Below are positions 25,076-33,571 of a stretch of 64,000 nt of DNA, piece by piece (within the stretch, counting starts at the first letter, position 1; each line of letters opens with the position of its first letter). The DNA is taken from positions 310,001-374,000 of the forward strand of contig NZ_QGNZ01000002.1 of NCBI RefSeq assembly GCF_003173595.1, read 5' to 3'. The position numbers and the translations under genes were made by a program. The notes beneath the pieces are model-generated. The model saw only the letters and a list, made by a program, of their open reading frames with translations, ran no database searches and was not told the origin of the DNA. The DNA comes from Pedobacter yonginensis (lineage in GTDB: Bacteria > Bacteroidota > Bacteroidia > Sphingobacteriales > Sphingobacteriaceae).

Positions 25076-25716
25076 TACATATTGGGGTTTAATCTAACCT
25101 GAATAAAATTCTGGTCGGTTTCTGTTGGCGATGTCCTCACCAAATAAGTTTTCTGATCAATTGCTTTTAACATTTCCTGTAACTTCTGTCGAGCCTTAAA
25201 TAAATTAGACTTCGATGTGCCGATGGATATTTTCAACATTTCACCGATCTCTTCGTGCGTGTATCCATCAATTGCATACAGGTTAAACACTGTTCTGTAT
25301 GCAGGGCTTAAATTTTGAACCAATGCGAGTAAATCATGATAGGCCAGCTGATCGTAAACAGAACTTTCGTGTGCAACATTGTCGTGGTCGTTCACATCAG
25401 CATGATCGGCAAACTTTAGGTTAGCTCGATAATAATCAATGGCTGTATTGGTTACAATCCGACCTAACCATGGCAAAAACGCCTTGGTAGATTCGTATTT
25501 AGAGATGTTTTTGAAAGCTTTAAAAAATGCATCATTTAAAATCCCAGCAGCATCCAACCGATTATTCGCATAGCGTAAACAAATGCCCATAGCAAAGCTA
25601 TAGAAATGCTTATAGAGTGCCTTTTGACTCCCTCGTTCATTTCTAATACAGCCCTGAATATGCTTTTCTACAATATGTTCACTATCGCGATTAGTGGTCA
25701 CTAGTTCTCCTTTCAA
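25075..25716 (-). CDS. ECF RNA polymerase sigma factor
   Basis: The 213-residue protein has sigma region 2 (ALYKHFYSFAMGICLRYANN; GILNDAFFKAFKNISKYEST; WLGRIVTNTAIDYYR) and region 4 (LSPAYRTVFNLYAIDGYTHE; MLKISIGTSKSNLFKARQKL). The C-terminal tail of ~30 residues is not conserved in sigma factors. It overlaps the membrane-anchored beta-barrel gene downstream, a likely regulator of it. No FecR neighbour is present, so it belongs to a different control circuit from the SusC-linked sigma factor at 20601-21179. Confidence 0.93.
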   Translation of the reverse strand: MKGELVTTNRDSEHIVEKHIQGCIRNERGSQKALYKHFYSFAMGICLRYANNRLDAAGILNDAFFKAFKNISKYESTKAFLPWLGRIVTNTAIDYYRANLKFADHADVNDHDNVAHESSVYDQLAYHDLLALVQNLSPAYRTVFNLYAIDGYTHEEIGEMLKISIGTSKSNLFKARQKLQEMLKAIDQKTYLVRTSPTETDQNFIQVRLNPNM

Positions 25717-26058
25717 AACACATTACGGTAAGGTTAAAATAAAGGTTGCCTAAGATTTGTTTATTTGTTTGGTTTTAACTGATGGGAACCTTCTGATAAA
25801 AATTTTAAAGCCAAGCAACCCTTAACATACTGCCTGCGTAATACAAACAATAATAGATTAACGATTACAAAAAATTTATACTAATCTACTTAAAAGAAAC
25901 CGAATGGCAATAAGGCGTAATACTTTGATATTTAACGCTTTTAGGAGAAAAAGATATTAGAATCTGTAGGATAGGAACCAATGCGAAATGCTTCAACAAC
26001 ATTTACAGTTGAGGACTAAGCAGCATAATAACAAAAAGGTTGAGTTAGGCGGGTAGAG
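25717..26058 (+). ncRNA. Gene-free stretch, possible small RNA ending at 26091
   Basis: No credible ORF occurs on either strand (the longest obvious peptide is 12 codons). A strong plus-strand terminator closes the region at 26059-26091 although no plus-strand gene precedes it for several kilobases. A tactttg sequence at 25921-25927 is a weak -7-like site that would give a transcript of roughly 150 nt. The RNA has not been matched to a known family. The call rests only on the orphan terminator. Confidence 0.25.
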
Positions 26059-26091
26059 AAGTCGGTTGGTTTTAGCCAGCCGGCTTTTTTT
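26059..26091 (+). terminator. Strong plus-strand intrinsic terminator
   Basis: AAGTCGGTTGG (26059-26069) pairs with CCAGCCGGCTT (26076-26086) with two G-U pairs, and a run of seven T ends at 26091. It overlaps the stop codon of the minus-strand HIT gene. Confidence 0.75.
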
Positions 26092-26488
26092 AAACTTCTA
26101 AAAGGGCTTGTCTAATTTTTTCGGCTGCTTCAGCCAATTCTTCATCAGTAGGTTTTAATTTTTCCTTACTAAAATTCATATCACTCACGTTATTCATGGG
26201 TATTAGGTGAATGTGTGCATGTGGCACCTCTAAGCCAATTACTGAAACACCCACTTTTTTACAAGGAAAAGCCACTTTTAAGCCTTTAGCCACAATTTTA
26301 GCAAACATCCAAAGACCTACATACAAATCTTCTTCCATATCGAAGATGTAGTCATTTTCAATTTTGGGGATTACCAAAACATGTCCGGCGGTTAATGGTT
26401 GTACATCTAAAAAAGCTAAATATTCAACGGTTTCAGCCACAACATGCGCGCTAATTTCTCCTGCAACAATTTTCGAAAATATAGTCAT
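26090..26488 (-). CDS. HIT family nucleotide-binding protein
   Basis: The 132-residue HIT hydrolase resembles the Hint/HinT group. It has an N-terminal TIFSKIVAGEISAHVVAET, GHVLVIPK around 35-42, and the histidine triad H90-x-H92-x-H94 in VPHAHIHLIP. It should hydrolyse AMP-linked phosphoramidates or related nucleotides. It lies 63 bp downstream of greA on the same strand, a neighbourhood commonly seen in Bacteroidota, and probably shares its transcript. Confidence 0.95.
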   Translation of the reverse strand: MTIFSKIVAGEISAHVVAETVEYLAFLDVQPLTAGHVLVIPKIENDYIFDMEEDLYVGLWMFAKIVAKGLKVAFPCKKVGVSVIGLEVPHAHIHLIPMNNVSDMNFSKEKLKPTDEELAEAAEKIRQALLEV

Positions 26489-26551
26489 TTGAGGTGTATG
26501 AGTTTAAGGCGAAAGGTTTTAAATTGTTTTGTACAACCTTTCGCCTAATAA

Positions 26552-27025
26552 TTATCTAGATATTTCTAAAACTTCGAATTGCATTTTTCCAGCCGGCACT
26601 TCAATTTCGGCAAACTCTCCAACTGATTTTCCCAACAAACCTTGTGCAATTGGCGATTTAACAGATATTTTACCCGTCTTTAAGTCTGCTTCAGTTTCTG
26701 CAACCAATTGATAAGTCATGATTGCGCCGTTCTTCACATTTTTTATTTTAACTATCGATAAGGCAAGCACTTTCGATAAATCCATTTTCGATTCATCAAT
26801 CAAGCGTGCATTCGCTAAGGTGTTCTTTAATTTGGCAATTTTTGCTTCATGCAAACCCTGTGCTTCCTTCGCCGCATCGTATTCTGCGTTTTCCGATAAA
26901 TCACCTTTATCCCTCGCCTCTGCAATTGCTTTAGATATAAGCTGACGGCCAGTGGTTGTTAAGTAATGTACTTCCTCTTTTAATTTATCTAACCCCTCTT
27001 GGGTGTAGTATGTTACCTCTGTCAT
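26552..27025 (-). CDS. greA: Transcription elongation factor GreA
   Basis: The 157-residue protein has the GreA layout. An N-terminal coiled coil (EGLDKLKEEVHYLTTTGRQL) leads to the acidic tip DLSENAEYDAAKEAQ, where D and E residues help RNA polymerase cut backtracked RNA. A C-terminal FKBP-like domain follows (SPIAQGLLGKSVGEFAEIEV). It rescues stalled elongation complexes in the cytoplasm. The HIT gene follows on the same strand. A hairpin (27065-27098) lies in the upstream region. Confidence 0.97.
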   Translation of the reverse strand: MTEVTYYTQEGLDKLKEEVHYLTTTGRQLISKAIAEARDKGDLSENAEYDAAKEAQGLHEAKIAKLKNTLANARLIDESKMDLSKVLALSIVKIKNVKNGAIMTYQLVAETEADLKTGKISVKSPIAQGLLGKSVGEFAEIEVPAGKMQFEVLEISR

Positions 27026-27064
27026 TGCTCCATTAATTTTTATTCAAACTCTATAAAAAACAAA

Positions 27065-27098
27065 CAAGACTACATAGTTGGTTTGCTACATAGTCTTG
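27065..27098. promoter_or_regulatory. Inverted repeat upstream of greA
   Basis: CAAGACTA (27065-27072) and TAGTCTTG (27091-27098) are perfect 8-bp arms, with the direct repeat ctacatag inside. It lies 40 bp upstream of the greA start and could be an operator or a leader hairpin. The rest of 27026-27317 shows no gene. Confidence 0.45.
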
Positions 27099-27317
27099 CT
27101 TCAATTATAACGAAGATAAAATGTGGAAATTACAAAAGCAAATAAAAGAACAGGATTTTTATGATTTAAGTGTTTTAAAAACCATAAAGCGTATTAATTG
27201 GGTGTAATTAGGGCGATCCAATGCTCAAATTAATCCTCTTCATAGCGCAAAATATTTACAGCCACATTCAAATTTCATCCATTATTTTTAGCTTAGCTAA
27301 AATTATCCAGACAAGAA

Positions 27318-29198
27318 ATGAAAAAGATATTTTCAATTGCCCTAATCTCCTATTTTGGGCTCCAAGTGGTTTCTGCACAAGAGCTCTACATGCCACGAAA
27401 TATTAAGGCCGCCTACGAAAAAGGAACCCGAGCTATGGATGGCAAACCTGGTCCCAACTATTGGCAAAACCATGGTCGCTATAACATGGATATTAAAGTG
27501 GATGCCGAAACGAAGGTGGTAAGCGGCCAAGAAGAAATTTTATACAGCAACAACAGTCCCGACACATTAAGAAACCTAGCCATTCGCTTTGTAAACAATT
27601 TACATAAACCCACAGCACCACGTGGTGGAAGCGTAAGCCCAGACTTCTTGACATCTGGTTTGAATATCTCCTCATTTTCTGTTGATGGGGAGACGTACAA
27701 GGTGGATAGCAAAAACTGGGGGACGGTTGGAAGTGTGCGACTCAAAAAACCTTTGGCGCCCAAATCTAAAATCTCTGTTAAAATAGAATGGGATTATCCA
27801 TTATCAAAAGAAAGTGGGCGAGAAGGTCAGATTGACCCTAATTCCTTCTTTGTGGCCTATAGCTACCCTCGTATCTCGGTTTACGATGATTACAACGGCT
27901 GGGACAGAATTCCGCATACTGACCGAGCTGAATTTTATAATGATTTTAACGACTATGTTTTCTCTGTCAAAGCACCCAAAAACTATGTGGTGTATGCAAC
28001 CGGCGATTTTCTAAATCCAGATGAGGTTTTACAACCAGAAATTGCTGCCAGGCTAAAAAAATCTTACAATAGTGATGAAGTTATTCATATTGCAAATGAG
28101 CAGGAATTGAAGGACGGAAAAGTAACCGCACAAAAAGAGTGGAATACTTGGAAATTCGCAGTTGATCACGTCACAGATGTTTGCTTTGCTATGAGCAACC
28201 ATTACGTTTGGGATGGTGGAAGCGTAATTGTAGATGCTAAAGCTAACCGTAGAGCAAGTGCGCAAGCTGCTTACAATCCTACAACCGGTAAAGACTTTAT
28301 TAATTCAGTAAAAAATAACATTTATGCATTGGCTTGGTTTTCAAACAATTGGCCAGGTGTTCCTTATCCGTTCTCTAAAAGTATTGCTTTCCAAGGCTTT
28401 GCCGACATGGAATACCCGATGATGGTGAACGACTCTAATTTTGGCGACCCCGTATTTGCCCAGCTGGTTCAAGACCATGAAGTTGCACACACCTACTTTC
28501 CGTTTTACATGGGTATAAACGAAACCCGTTATGCCTACATGGATGAAGGTTGGGCAACTACTTTCGAATACTTAATTGGCATTGCCGAACATGGAAAGGA
28601 TGCGGCAGATAAATTTTATAAAAACTTTAGGGTTAACCAATACATTAATGATAAATCTGCAGAAGAAGACCAGCCAGTTATTTCTATGTCCGATCAGGTT
28701 TCTGGAGCTGGTTACGGAAATAATTCTTACGGTAAAGCCTCCCTGTCTTATTTGGCTTTAAAAGATATGCTCGGCGATGAATTGTTTAAGAAGGCATTGC
28801 ACAACTATATGAGCAACTGGAATGGAAAGCATCCTATTCCTTGGGATTATTTCAACTCTATGAGTGCAGGTTCGGGTAAAAACTTGAATTGGTTCTTCAA
28901 AAACTGGTTTTTCACCAATAACTACATTGATTTGGCCATCGATCAGGCAACCGTATCTAAAGGGAAATATGTTTTAAAAATTAAAAACACAGGAGGTTTT
29001 GCCATTCCATTTAACGTTCTGATTACCTATGAGGACGGTAAAACAGATTTGATTCATAAAAGCCCAGAGGTTTGGCAGGGCACAGAAAAAGAAATTACCT
29101 TAACCGTTAACACCACTAAAAAGGTAAAGTCAGCGGTATTGGATGGTGGTATTTTTATGGATGCCACCCCAAAAGACAATGTTTGGGCAGCAAAATAA
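27318..29198 (+). CDS. M1 family metallopeptidase, secreted
   Basis: The 626-residue aminopeptidase N-like protein has a signal peptide ending VVSAQ (residue 20). The gluzincin zinc site is complete: H387-E388-V-A-H391, then 18 residues to E410 in YMDEGWATTFEYL. The exopeptidase box is less canonical (QGFADMEYPMM around 359-369 in place of GAMEN), as in Bacteroidota M1 relatives. The N-terminal domain is the usual beta-sandwich saddle. It should be periplasmic and remove N-terminal residues from peptides. It stands alone, with a hairpin terminator behind. Confidence 0.95.
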   Translation: MKKIFSIALISYFGLQVVSAQELYMPRNIKAAYEKGTRAMDGKPGPNYWQNHGRYNMDIKVDAETKVVSGQEEILYSNNSPDTLRNLAIRFVNNLHKPTAPRGGSVSPDFLTSGLNISSFSVDGETYKVDSKNWGTVGSVRLKKPLAPKSKISVKIEWDYPLSKESGREGQIDPNSFFVAYSYPRISVYDDYNGWDRIPHTDRAEFYNDFNDYVFSVKAPKNYVVYATGDFLNPDEVLQPEIAARLKKSYNSDEVIHIANEQELKDGKVTAQKEWNTWKFAVDHVTDVCFAMSNHYVWDGGSVIVDAKANRRASAQAAYNPTTGKDFINSVKNNIYALAWFSNNWPGVPYPFSKSIAFQGFADMEYPMMVNDSNFGDPVFAQLVQDHEVAHTYFPFYMGINETRYAYMDEGWATTFEYLIGIAEHGKDAADKFYKNFRVNQYINDKSAEEDQPVISMSDQVSGAGYGNNSYGKASLSYLALKDMLGDELFKKALHNYMSNWNGKHPIPWDYFNSMSAGSGKNLNWFFKNWFFTNNYIDLAIDQATVSKGKYVLKIKNTGGFAIPFNVLITYEDGKTDLIHKSPEVWQGTEKEITLTVNTTKKVKSAVLDGGIFMDATPKDNVWAAK

Positions 29199-29225
29199 AG
29201 CGGCAAGGCCTTGCAAATTTTAATC

Positions 29226-29269
29226 GAGTAAAAACAATCACTCTTTAACATAGGCGATTGCTTTTACTC
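29226..29269. terminator. Terminator hairpin between the M1 peptidase and OsmC genes
   Basis: GAGTAAAAACAATC (29226-29239) pairs with GATTGCTTTTACTC (29256-29269) with one mismatch. The two flanking genes are convergent, so it can serve both strands. Confidence 0.65.
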
Positions 29270-29286
29270 AAATTTGTTTTATGATT

Positions 29287-29763
29287 TTAACTGTTCTCAG
29301 CCTTACAAGTCGGCTCATGTTTTACAGGAAAGTTTAGAGAATTTGCAATGAAACACATTTTATTGGCTTCTGTATGTAAAGATTCTGCCAGTTCATAATG
29401 CAGCTTGTCGGCAATTAAAACCTGTGGATGCAAGGTAACCTCTTTGAACTTGCCACTACCGTCAGCCAATTCCTCCATAGTTCCAACGGCCTCATCTTTA
29501 TAATCAATAACAACAATTTCATTTTTCGAGCATAAGTGCAAATACCAAAGCATGTGGCAACTTGAAATGGAGGCTAATAGCAAATCTTCAGGATTGTATT
29601 TAGATTTATCGCCCAGAAATGCAGAATCAGATGAACCTGAAATATCGGCTTTTCCTTTTACTGAAATTACATAATCCCGATCGTAGGAACGGTAATCCAT
29701 TGTGCCAGAGCCTTTATTGCCTGTCCAAATTACGGTAGTGGTATATTGATGATCTTTCGGCAT
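29287..29763 (-). CDS. OsmC/Ohr family protein
   Basis: The 158-residue OsmC-like fold includes TTTVIWTGNKGSGT, the conserved PEDLLLASISSCHMLWYLHL helix with the first reactive Cys, and CFIANSLNFPVKHEPTC carrying the second region of cysteines. Family members reduce organic hydroperoxides in the cytoplasm using lipoyl or thiol donors. It resembles the YhfA/OsmC-like branch rather than Ohr proper, so peroxidase activity is likely but unproven. Confidence 0.93.
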   Translation of the reverse strand: MPKDHQYTTTVIWTGNKGSGTMDYRSYDRDYVISVKGKADISGSSDSAFLGDKSKYNPEDLLLASISSCHMLWYLHLCSKNEIVVIDYKDEAVGTMEELADGSGKFKEVTLHPQVLIADKLHYELAESLHTEANKMCFIANSLNFPVKHEPTCKAENS

Positions 29764-29863
29764 AATACAAATTGGTTAGAATGTATTGCCAATTTAAGAA
29801 ATAAAATCTTCGTTTTAAGGATTATTTAGCCTCAAAATTTGAGTTCAAAATAATCAGTCTCGT

Positions 29864-30793
29864 TTATAAATTTAAACCCCTCAACTTTTCTGCCAGTACT
29901 TCAGAAATTTTCCGGTAGCTATCAAATGTCCAGCCGCCCACGTGTGGGGTTAAGATTATTTGATCGTTCGTTTTTAATTCATTGTACCAGTTTTGCTCTT
30001 CTAAAGCAGGAAATTTTTCTGTTTGAAGCACATCTAAGCCTGCTCCTAAAATTTTTCCAGATTTTATGGCGTTTAAAACTGCCGATACATGAACGATCTC
30101 GCCGCGTGCGGTATTGATAAAGAAGATTGGTTTTTTAAAATGGAAAAAATATTCGTCATCAACCATAAGTTTAGTTTCGGCAGTTAAGGGGATGTGCAAA
30201 CTAAGTACATCGCTGTACTTCACAATCTCTTCCATACTCACTTCCCGGGCAAAGGCATCGCTGAAACCCGTTTTGTATTTATCATAAGCCATAACATCAA
30301 CCTCAAAACCAGCAAGTTTTTTGGCAAAGCTCTGCCCCATAAAACCATAGCCAATAATGCCCACTTTTTTACCCTTCAATTCGTAGCCGCGATTACCTTC
30401 ACGATCCCAAATTCCATTTCTAATTTCTACATCCGCCTTTCGAAAGTTATTCATAAGAGACAATAACAAACCTATAGCATGTTCACCAACTGCATCGCAA
30501 TTGCCTTCAGGGGCATTAATTAACTGGATATTCCTTTCAGAAGCAATCTTATCGTCAATATTATCTAAACCCGCACCAGCACGGGCAACGAATTTTAAAT
30601 TTGGAGCCGCATCGAAAATCTCTCCATCAATTCTGAATTTGGTTCTAACCGCAATGCCCATATAATCCTTGATCTTTTCTAAGGTTTGCTCACGGGTAAT
30701 TGAGGGTTCATCATCCACCTCATAACCCATACTTACTGCTTGTTCTTTAAAGCTAGGATGAAGGTCATCAACAATTAATATTTTTTTACTCAT
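29864..30793 (-). CDS. D-isomer-specific 2-hydroxyacid dehydrogenase (NAD)
   Basis: The 309-residue enzyme has the Rossmann motif GIIGYGFMGQSFAKKL and the catalytic set of the family: Arg in NTARGEIVHV, a Glu-containing loop (VLQTEKFPAL) and His in TPHVGGWTF. The N-terminal catalytic domain begins SKKILIVDDLHPSFKE. It is SerA-like in sequence but lacks the ACT domain, so phosphoglycerate dehydrogenase is one possibility among several 2-hydroxyacid substrates. A -7 box 7 bases upstream of the ATG suggests a leaderless or near-leaderless mRNA. Confidence 0.93.
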   Translation of the reverse strand: MSKKILIVDDLHPSFKEQAVSMGYEVDDEPSITREQTLEKIKDYMGIAVRTKFRIDGEIFDAAPNLKFVARAGAGLDNIDDKIASERNIQLINAPEGNCDAVGEHAIGLLLSLMNNFRKADVEIRNGIWDREGNRGYELKGKKVGIIGYGFMGQSFAKKLAGFEVDVMAYDKYKTGFSDAFAREVSMEEIVKYSDVLSLHIPLTAETKLMVDDEYFFHFKKPIFFINTARGEIVHVSAVLNAIKSGKILGAGLDVLQTEKFPALEEQNWYNELKTNDQIILTPHVGGWTFDSYRKISEVLAEKLRGLNL

Positions 30794-30800
30794 GATAAGG

Positions 30801-30808
30801 CAAAAGTA
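30801..30808 (-). promoter_or_regulatory. -7 box of the 2-hydroxyacid dehydrogenase gene
   Basis: The plus strand reads CAAAAGTA, giving TACTTTTG on the minus strand. It ends 7 bases before the start codon at 30793. Confidence 0.5.
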
Positions 30809-31025
30809 ACATTTTAAGATTTTGCTTGCATCCTTATTTTAGCAAAGCAAGTAATTGTTTCAATTAACTTTACATAAGCCACAGAAGTGAACTGTAAACG
30901 AGCAATTAAACCACAAAAATATTACCCGAATATGGCTGTAATAAAATAGTTACGGGTCCTTTTTTAAACTAAGTTGCCGTTACTTTGTCTCCCTTTAACA
31001 AAACACATAAAAATTTAATTTTTTA

Positions 31026-33518
31026 ATGAGACTATTACAATCAAGAACAATACAAATTACCCTTTTATTTTTAAGTATTTCCTTTTCTTTATTTGCACAA
31101 ACTGGCGGAAAGGCCAAAATTACCGGAATTTTAAAAGACGCGAAAACACAGGAAACCATTCCTTTTGCATCAGCAGTTTTAATTAACAAAACCACAAAAG
31201 CAAATGTAAAAGTTGCGCAAACCGATTTAAATGGCGCATTTGTAATGACAGATCTTCCGGCAGGAACGTTTACATTTAAAATTAGCTTTGTGGGTTATCA
31301 AACCATGGTTAGAGATAATGTGGTGATTAGTCCAACAACTGGAACGTTAAATTTTGGCGATATTAAAATGAATACGGCCAAAGGAAACGTACTGAGCGAA
31401 GTTACCGTAACCGCACAAAAGGCAACCATGCAAATGGGAATCGATAAGAAAGTTTTTTCTGTAGATCAAAGTTTGGTAAGTGAAGGTGGTTCGGCAGGAG
31501 ATTTGCTTCAAAACGTACCTTCGGTATCCACCGATATTGATGGTAATGTAAGCTTAAGAGGCTCGGCGGGTGTAAGGGTTTTAATTGATGGGAAACCATC
31601 ATTAATTGCAGGTGGAAACGTTGCACAAATTTTGGCCTCTATCCCAGCAAGCTCAATCGAAAGCGTAGAGGTTATCACCAACCCATCAGCTAAATACGAC
31701 GCTGAAGGACAGTCAGGTATCATAAACATTGTATTGAAGAAAAACACCAAATTGGGTTTTAATGGCTCAGTTGCCCTTACTGCTGGTAATCGTGACAACT
31801 ACAACGGCAATACCAATTTGAGCTTTCAAAACAGTAAAGTAAACCTGTATGGAAACTACAGTTACCGTTATGGCAATCGCTTAGGTGGCGGCTTTCAAGA
31901 CATTACCTATAAAAACACCTTGAGCTCTACTGCTTTCGCCAATCAGAATACATCTTCAACATCATTAGATAAAGGCCATAACGCGAAGGCAGGCTTAGAT
32001 TATTACCTAGCTGAAAAAAGTGTGATTAGTTTATCAGGAAGTTTCAACTCTAGAGAGAATGACCGCAATGAATTGCTAAACATCAGACAATTAAGCAGCA
32101 ACCTAAGCCCAGTTTTATTAAGCAATAGAAATAACATAAATTCTGGTGATGGAAGCAGTTACGATTTGAATTTAGATTTTGTTCAAAAATTTAAAAAACC
32201 TAAAGAAGAACTGACTTTTAACTTTGGCTATTCTTACGGAACAAACAATAACGATCAAACGTACAACACCAATTTCACCAACTTAAATGGCACCAGTGTT
32301 AATTTAAACCCAAGCTTGCAACGTACTTTTAATACCGGAGACAATACAAACTATAACATTCAAGCAGATTATACGCTTCCGGTGGGTAAGGCAGGCAAGG
32401 TAGAGGCAGGATACCGTAGTCAAATTCGATTGGGCAATAACGACCAATACGCAGATTCGATCTTAACCACCACAAATGTGTACGTTCAGAATAATAAGTT
32501 AATCAACAATTTTGATAGTAAAGATCAGGTGCATGCCTTATACTTAAATTATCAAAATCAGATTAAAGATTTTGGCTACCAAATTGGTTTAAGAGCAGAA
32601 GATGCTCGCTTAGACACCTATTTGGAAGGCTATACAAACAATGTACTTACCCCAGCTAACGGACAAATTCGCTACAAAAGATTATATCCAAGTGTATTTT
32701 TAACGCAAAAACTCAAAGGCGATCAACAGGTTCAATTGAGTTATACGCGTCGAGTTAACCGCCCAAGACCATGGGATACCAATCCATTTTTAGATGTTTC
32801 AGACCCGTTAAATTACAGAGGGGGTAATCCAAATCTATTGCCAGAAGATGTGCACTCCTTTGAGTTGGGCTATAGCAAATACTGGAAAAAAGTAACCTTA
32901 ACTTCGAGTTTATACTTCCGTCAAACCAACGATGTAATTCAGAGGGTTAGAAGCGTGCCCAATTCTGCAGGAATCATAATTTCAACCCCGCAAAACTTAA
33001 CCCAGCAAATTAACAGCGGTTTAGAGTTAATTGGCCGTTTCGATTTAATTAAAGCCCTAAGCTTTACCACCAACGTTAACTTATACCAAAGTAAATTTGA
33101 TGGCGATGCAAGATATAACATTGCCGATAGAAGTGGTTTTAGTTGGAACGCCAACCTAACTGGAAACTTAACCGTAGCCAAAAATGTATCGCTACAAGTT
33201 CGTGGAGATTACCGGGCACCAGAAGTAATGGCGCAAGGCAAACGAAATGCCATGTACGGAATTGATGGTGGCGCAAAATACGATTTCCCAAACAAGAAAG
33301 CTTCTCTTAGCTTCAACGTGAGAGATGTTTTCAACACAAGAAGATGGAGCATGACTACCGATGATAATTTCACGTACATCGATTTTCAACGCCAAATGCA
33401 AGGCACAATGGGAAATTTAACCTTCTCCTACCGCTTCGGAAAAACAACATTTAATAATGTTAAAAAACAGAAAAAAGACGATCAGCAAGATAACAGACCT
33501 GACGAAGGTTCATTTTAA
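31026..33518 (+). CDS. TonB-dependent receptor (OMP_b-brl_3 type), copy 1
   Basis: The 830-residue outer-membrane protein has a signal peptide ending SLFAQ (residue 25). A carboxypeptidase-regulatory-like sandwich spans ~30-115 (ITGILKDAKTQETIPFASAV). The plug spans ~125-240 (GDLLQNVPSVSTDIDGNVSL; RVLIDGKPSLIAGG), followed by a large beta-barrel. The C-terminus YRFGKTTFNNVKKQKKDDQQ is charged rather than ending in an aromatic, as is usual in this subgroup. It lacks a SusD partner. Its closest relative in the window is the next gene, with which it shares layout and many blocks. The substrate is unknown; metal-chelate or peptide uptake is possible. Confidence 0.93.
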   Translation: MRLLQSRTIQITLLFLSISFSLFAQTGGKAKITGILKDAKTQETIPFASAVLINKTTKANVKVAQTDLNGAFVMTDLPAGTFTFKISFVGYQTMVRDNVVISPTTGTLNFGDIKMNTAKGNVLSEVTVTAQKATMQMGIDKKVFSVDQSLVSEGGSAGDLLQNVPSVSTDIDGNVSLRGSAGVRVLIDGKPSLIAGGNVAQILASIPASSIESVEVITNPSAKYDAEGQSGIINIVLKKNTKLGFNGSVALTAGNRDNYNGNTNLSFQNSKVNLYGNYSYRYGNRLGGGFQDITYKNTLSSTAFANQNTSSTSLDKGHNAKAGLDYYLAEKSVISLSGSFNSRENDRNELLNIRQLSSNLSPVLLSNRNNINSGDGSSYDLNLDFVQKFKKPKEELTFNFGYSYGTNNNDQTYNTNFTNLNGTSVNLNPSLQRTFNTGDNTNYNIQADYTLPVGKAGKVEAGYRSQIRLGNNDQYADSILTTTNVYVQNNKLINNFDSKDQVHALYLNYQNQIKDFGYQIGLRAEDARLDTYLEGYTNNVLTPANGQIRYKRLYPSVFLTQKLKGDQQVQLSYTRRVNRPRPWDTNPFLDVSDPLNYRGGNPNLLPEDVHSFELGYSKYWKKVTLTSSLYFRQTNDVIQRVRSVPNSAGIIISTPQNLTQQINSGLELIGRFDLIKALSFTTNVNLYQSKFDGDARYNIADRSGFSWNANLTGNLTVAKNVSLQVRGDYRAPEVMAQGKRNAMYGIDGGAKYDFPNKKASLSFNVRDVFNTRRWSMTTDDNFTYIDFQRQMQGTMGNLTFSYRFGKTTFNNVKKQKKDDQQDNRPDEGSF

Positions 33519-33521
33519 ATC

Positions 33522-33557
33522 AAATAGGCGCTTAATCATATTTTTAAGCGCCTATTT
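33522..33557 (+). terminator. Terminator between the two receptor genes
   Basis: AAATAGGCGCTTAA (33522-33535) and TTAAGCGCCTATTT (33544-33557) are perfect complements around an 8-nt loop, with only a short T-stretch inside the distal arm. It separates the two receptors, whose coding regions are 53 bp apart. Confidence 0.7.
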
Positions 33558-33571
33558 TAAACAGCCAAGTA

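Noticed and set aside
25717..26091. tmRNA
   Set aside because: No tRNA-like ends and no tag-peptide frame followed by a terminal CCA-type sequence; only an orphan terminator supports any RNA here.
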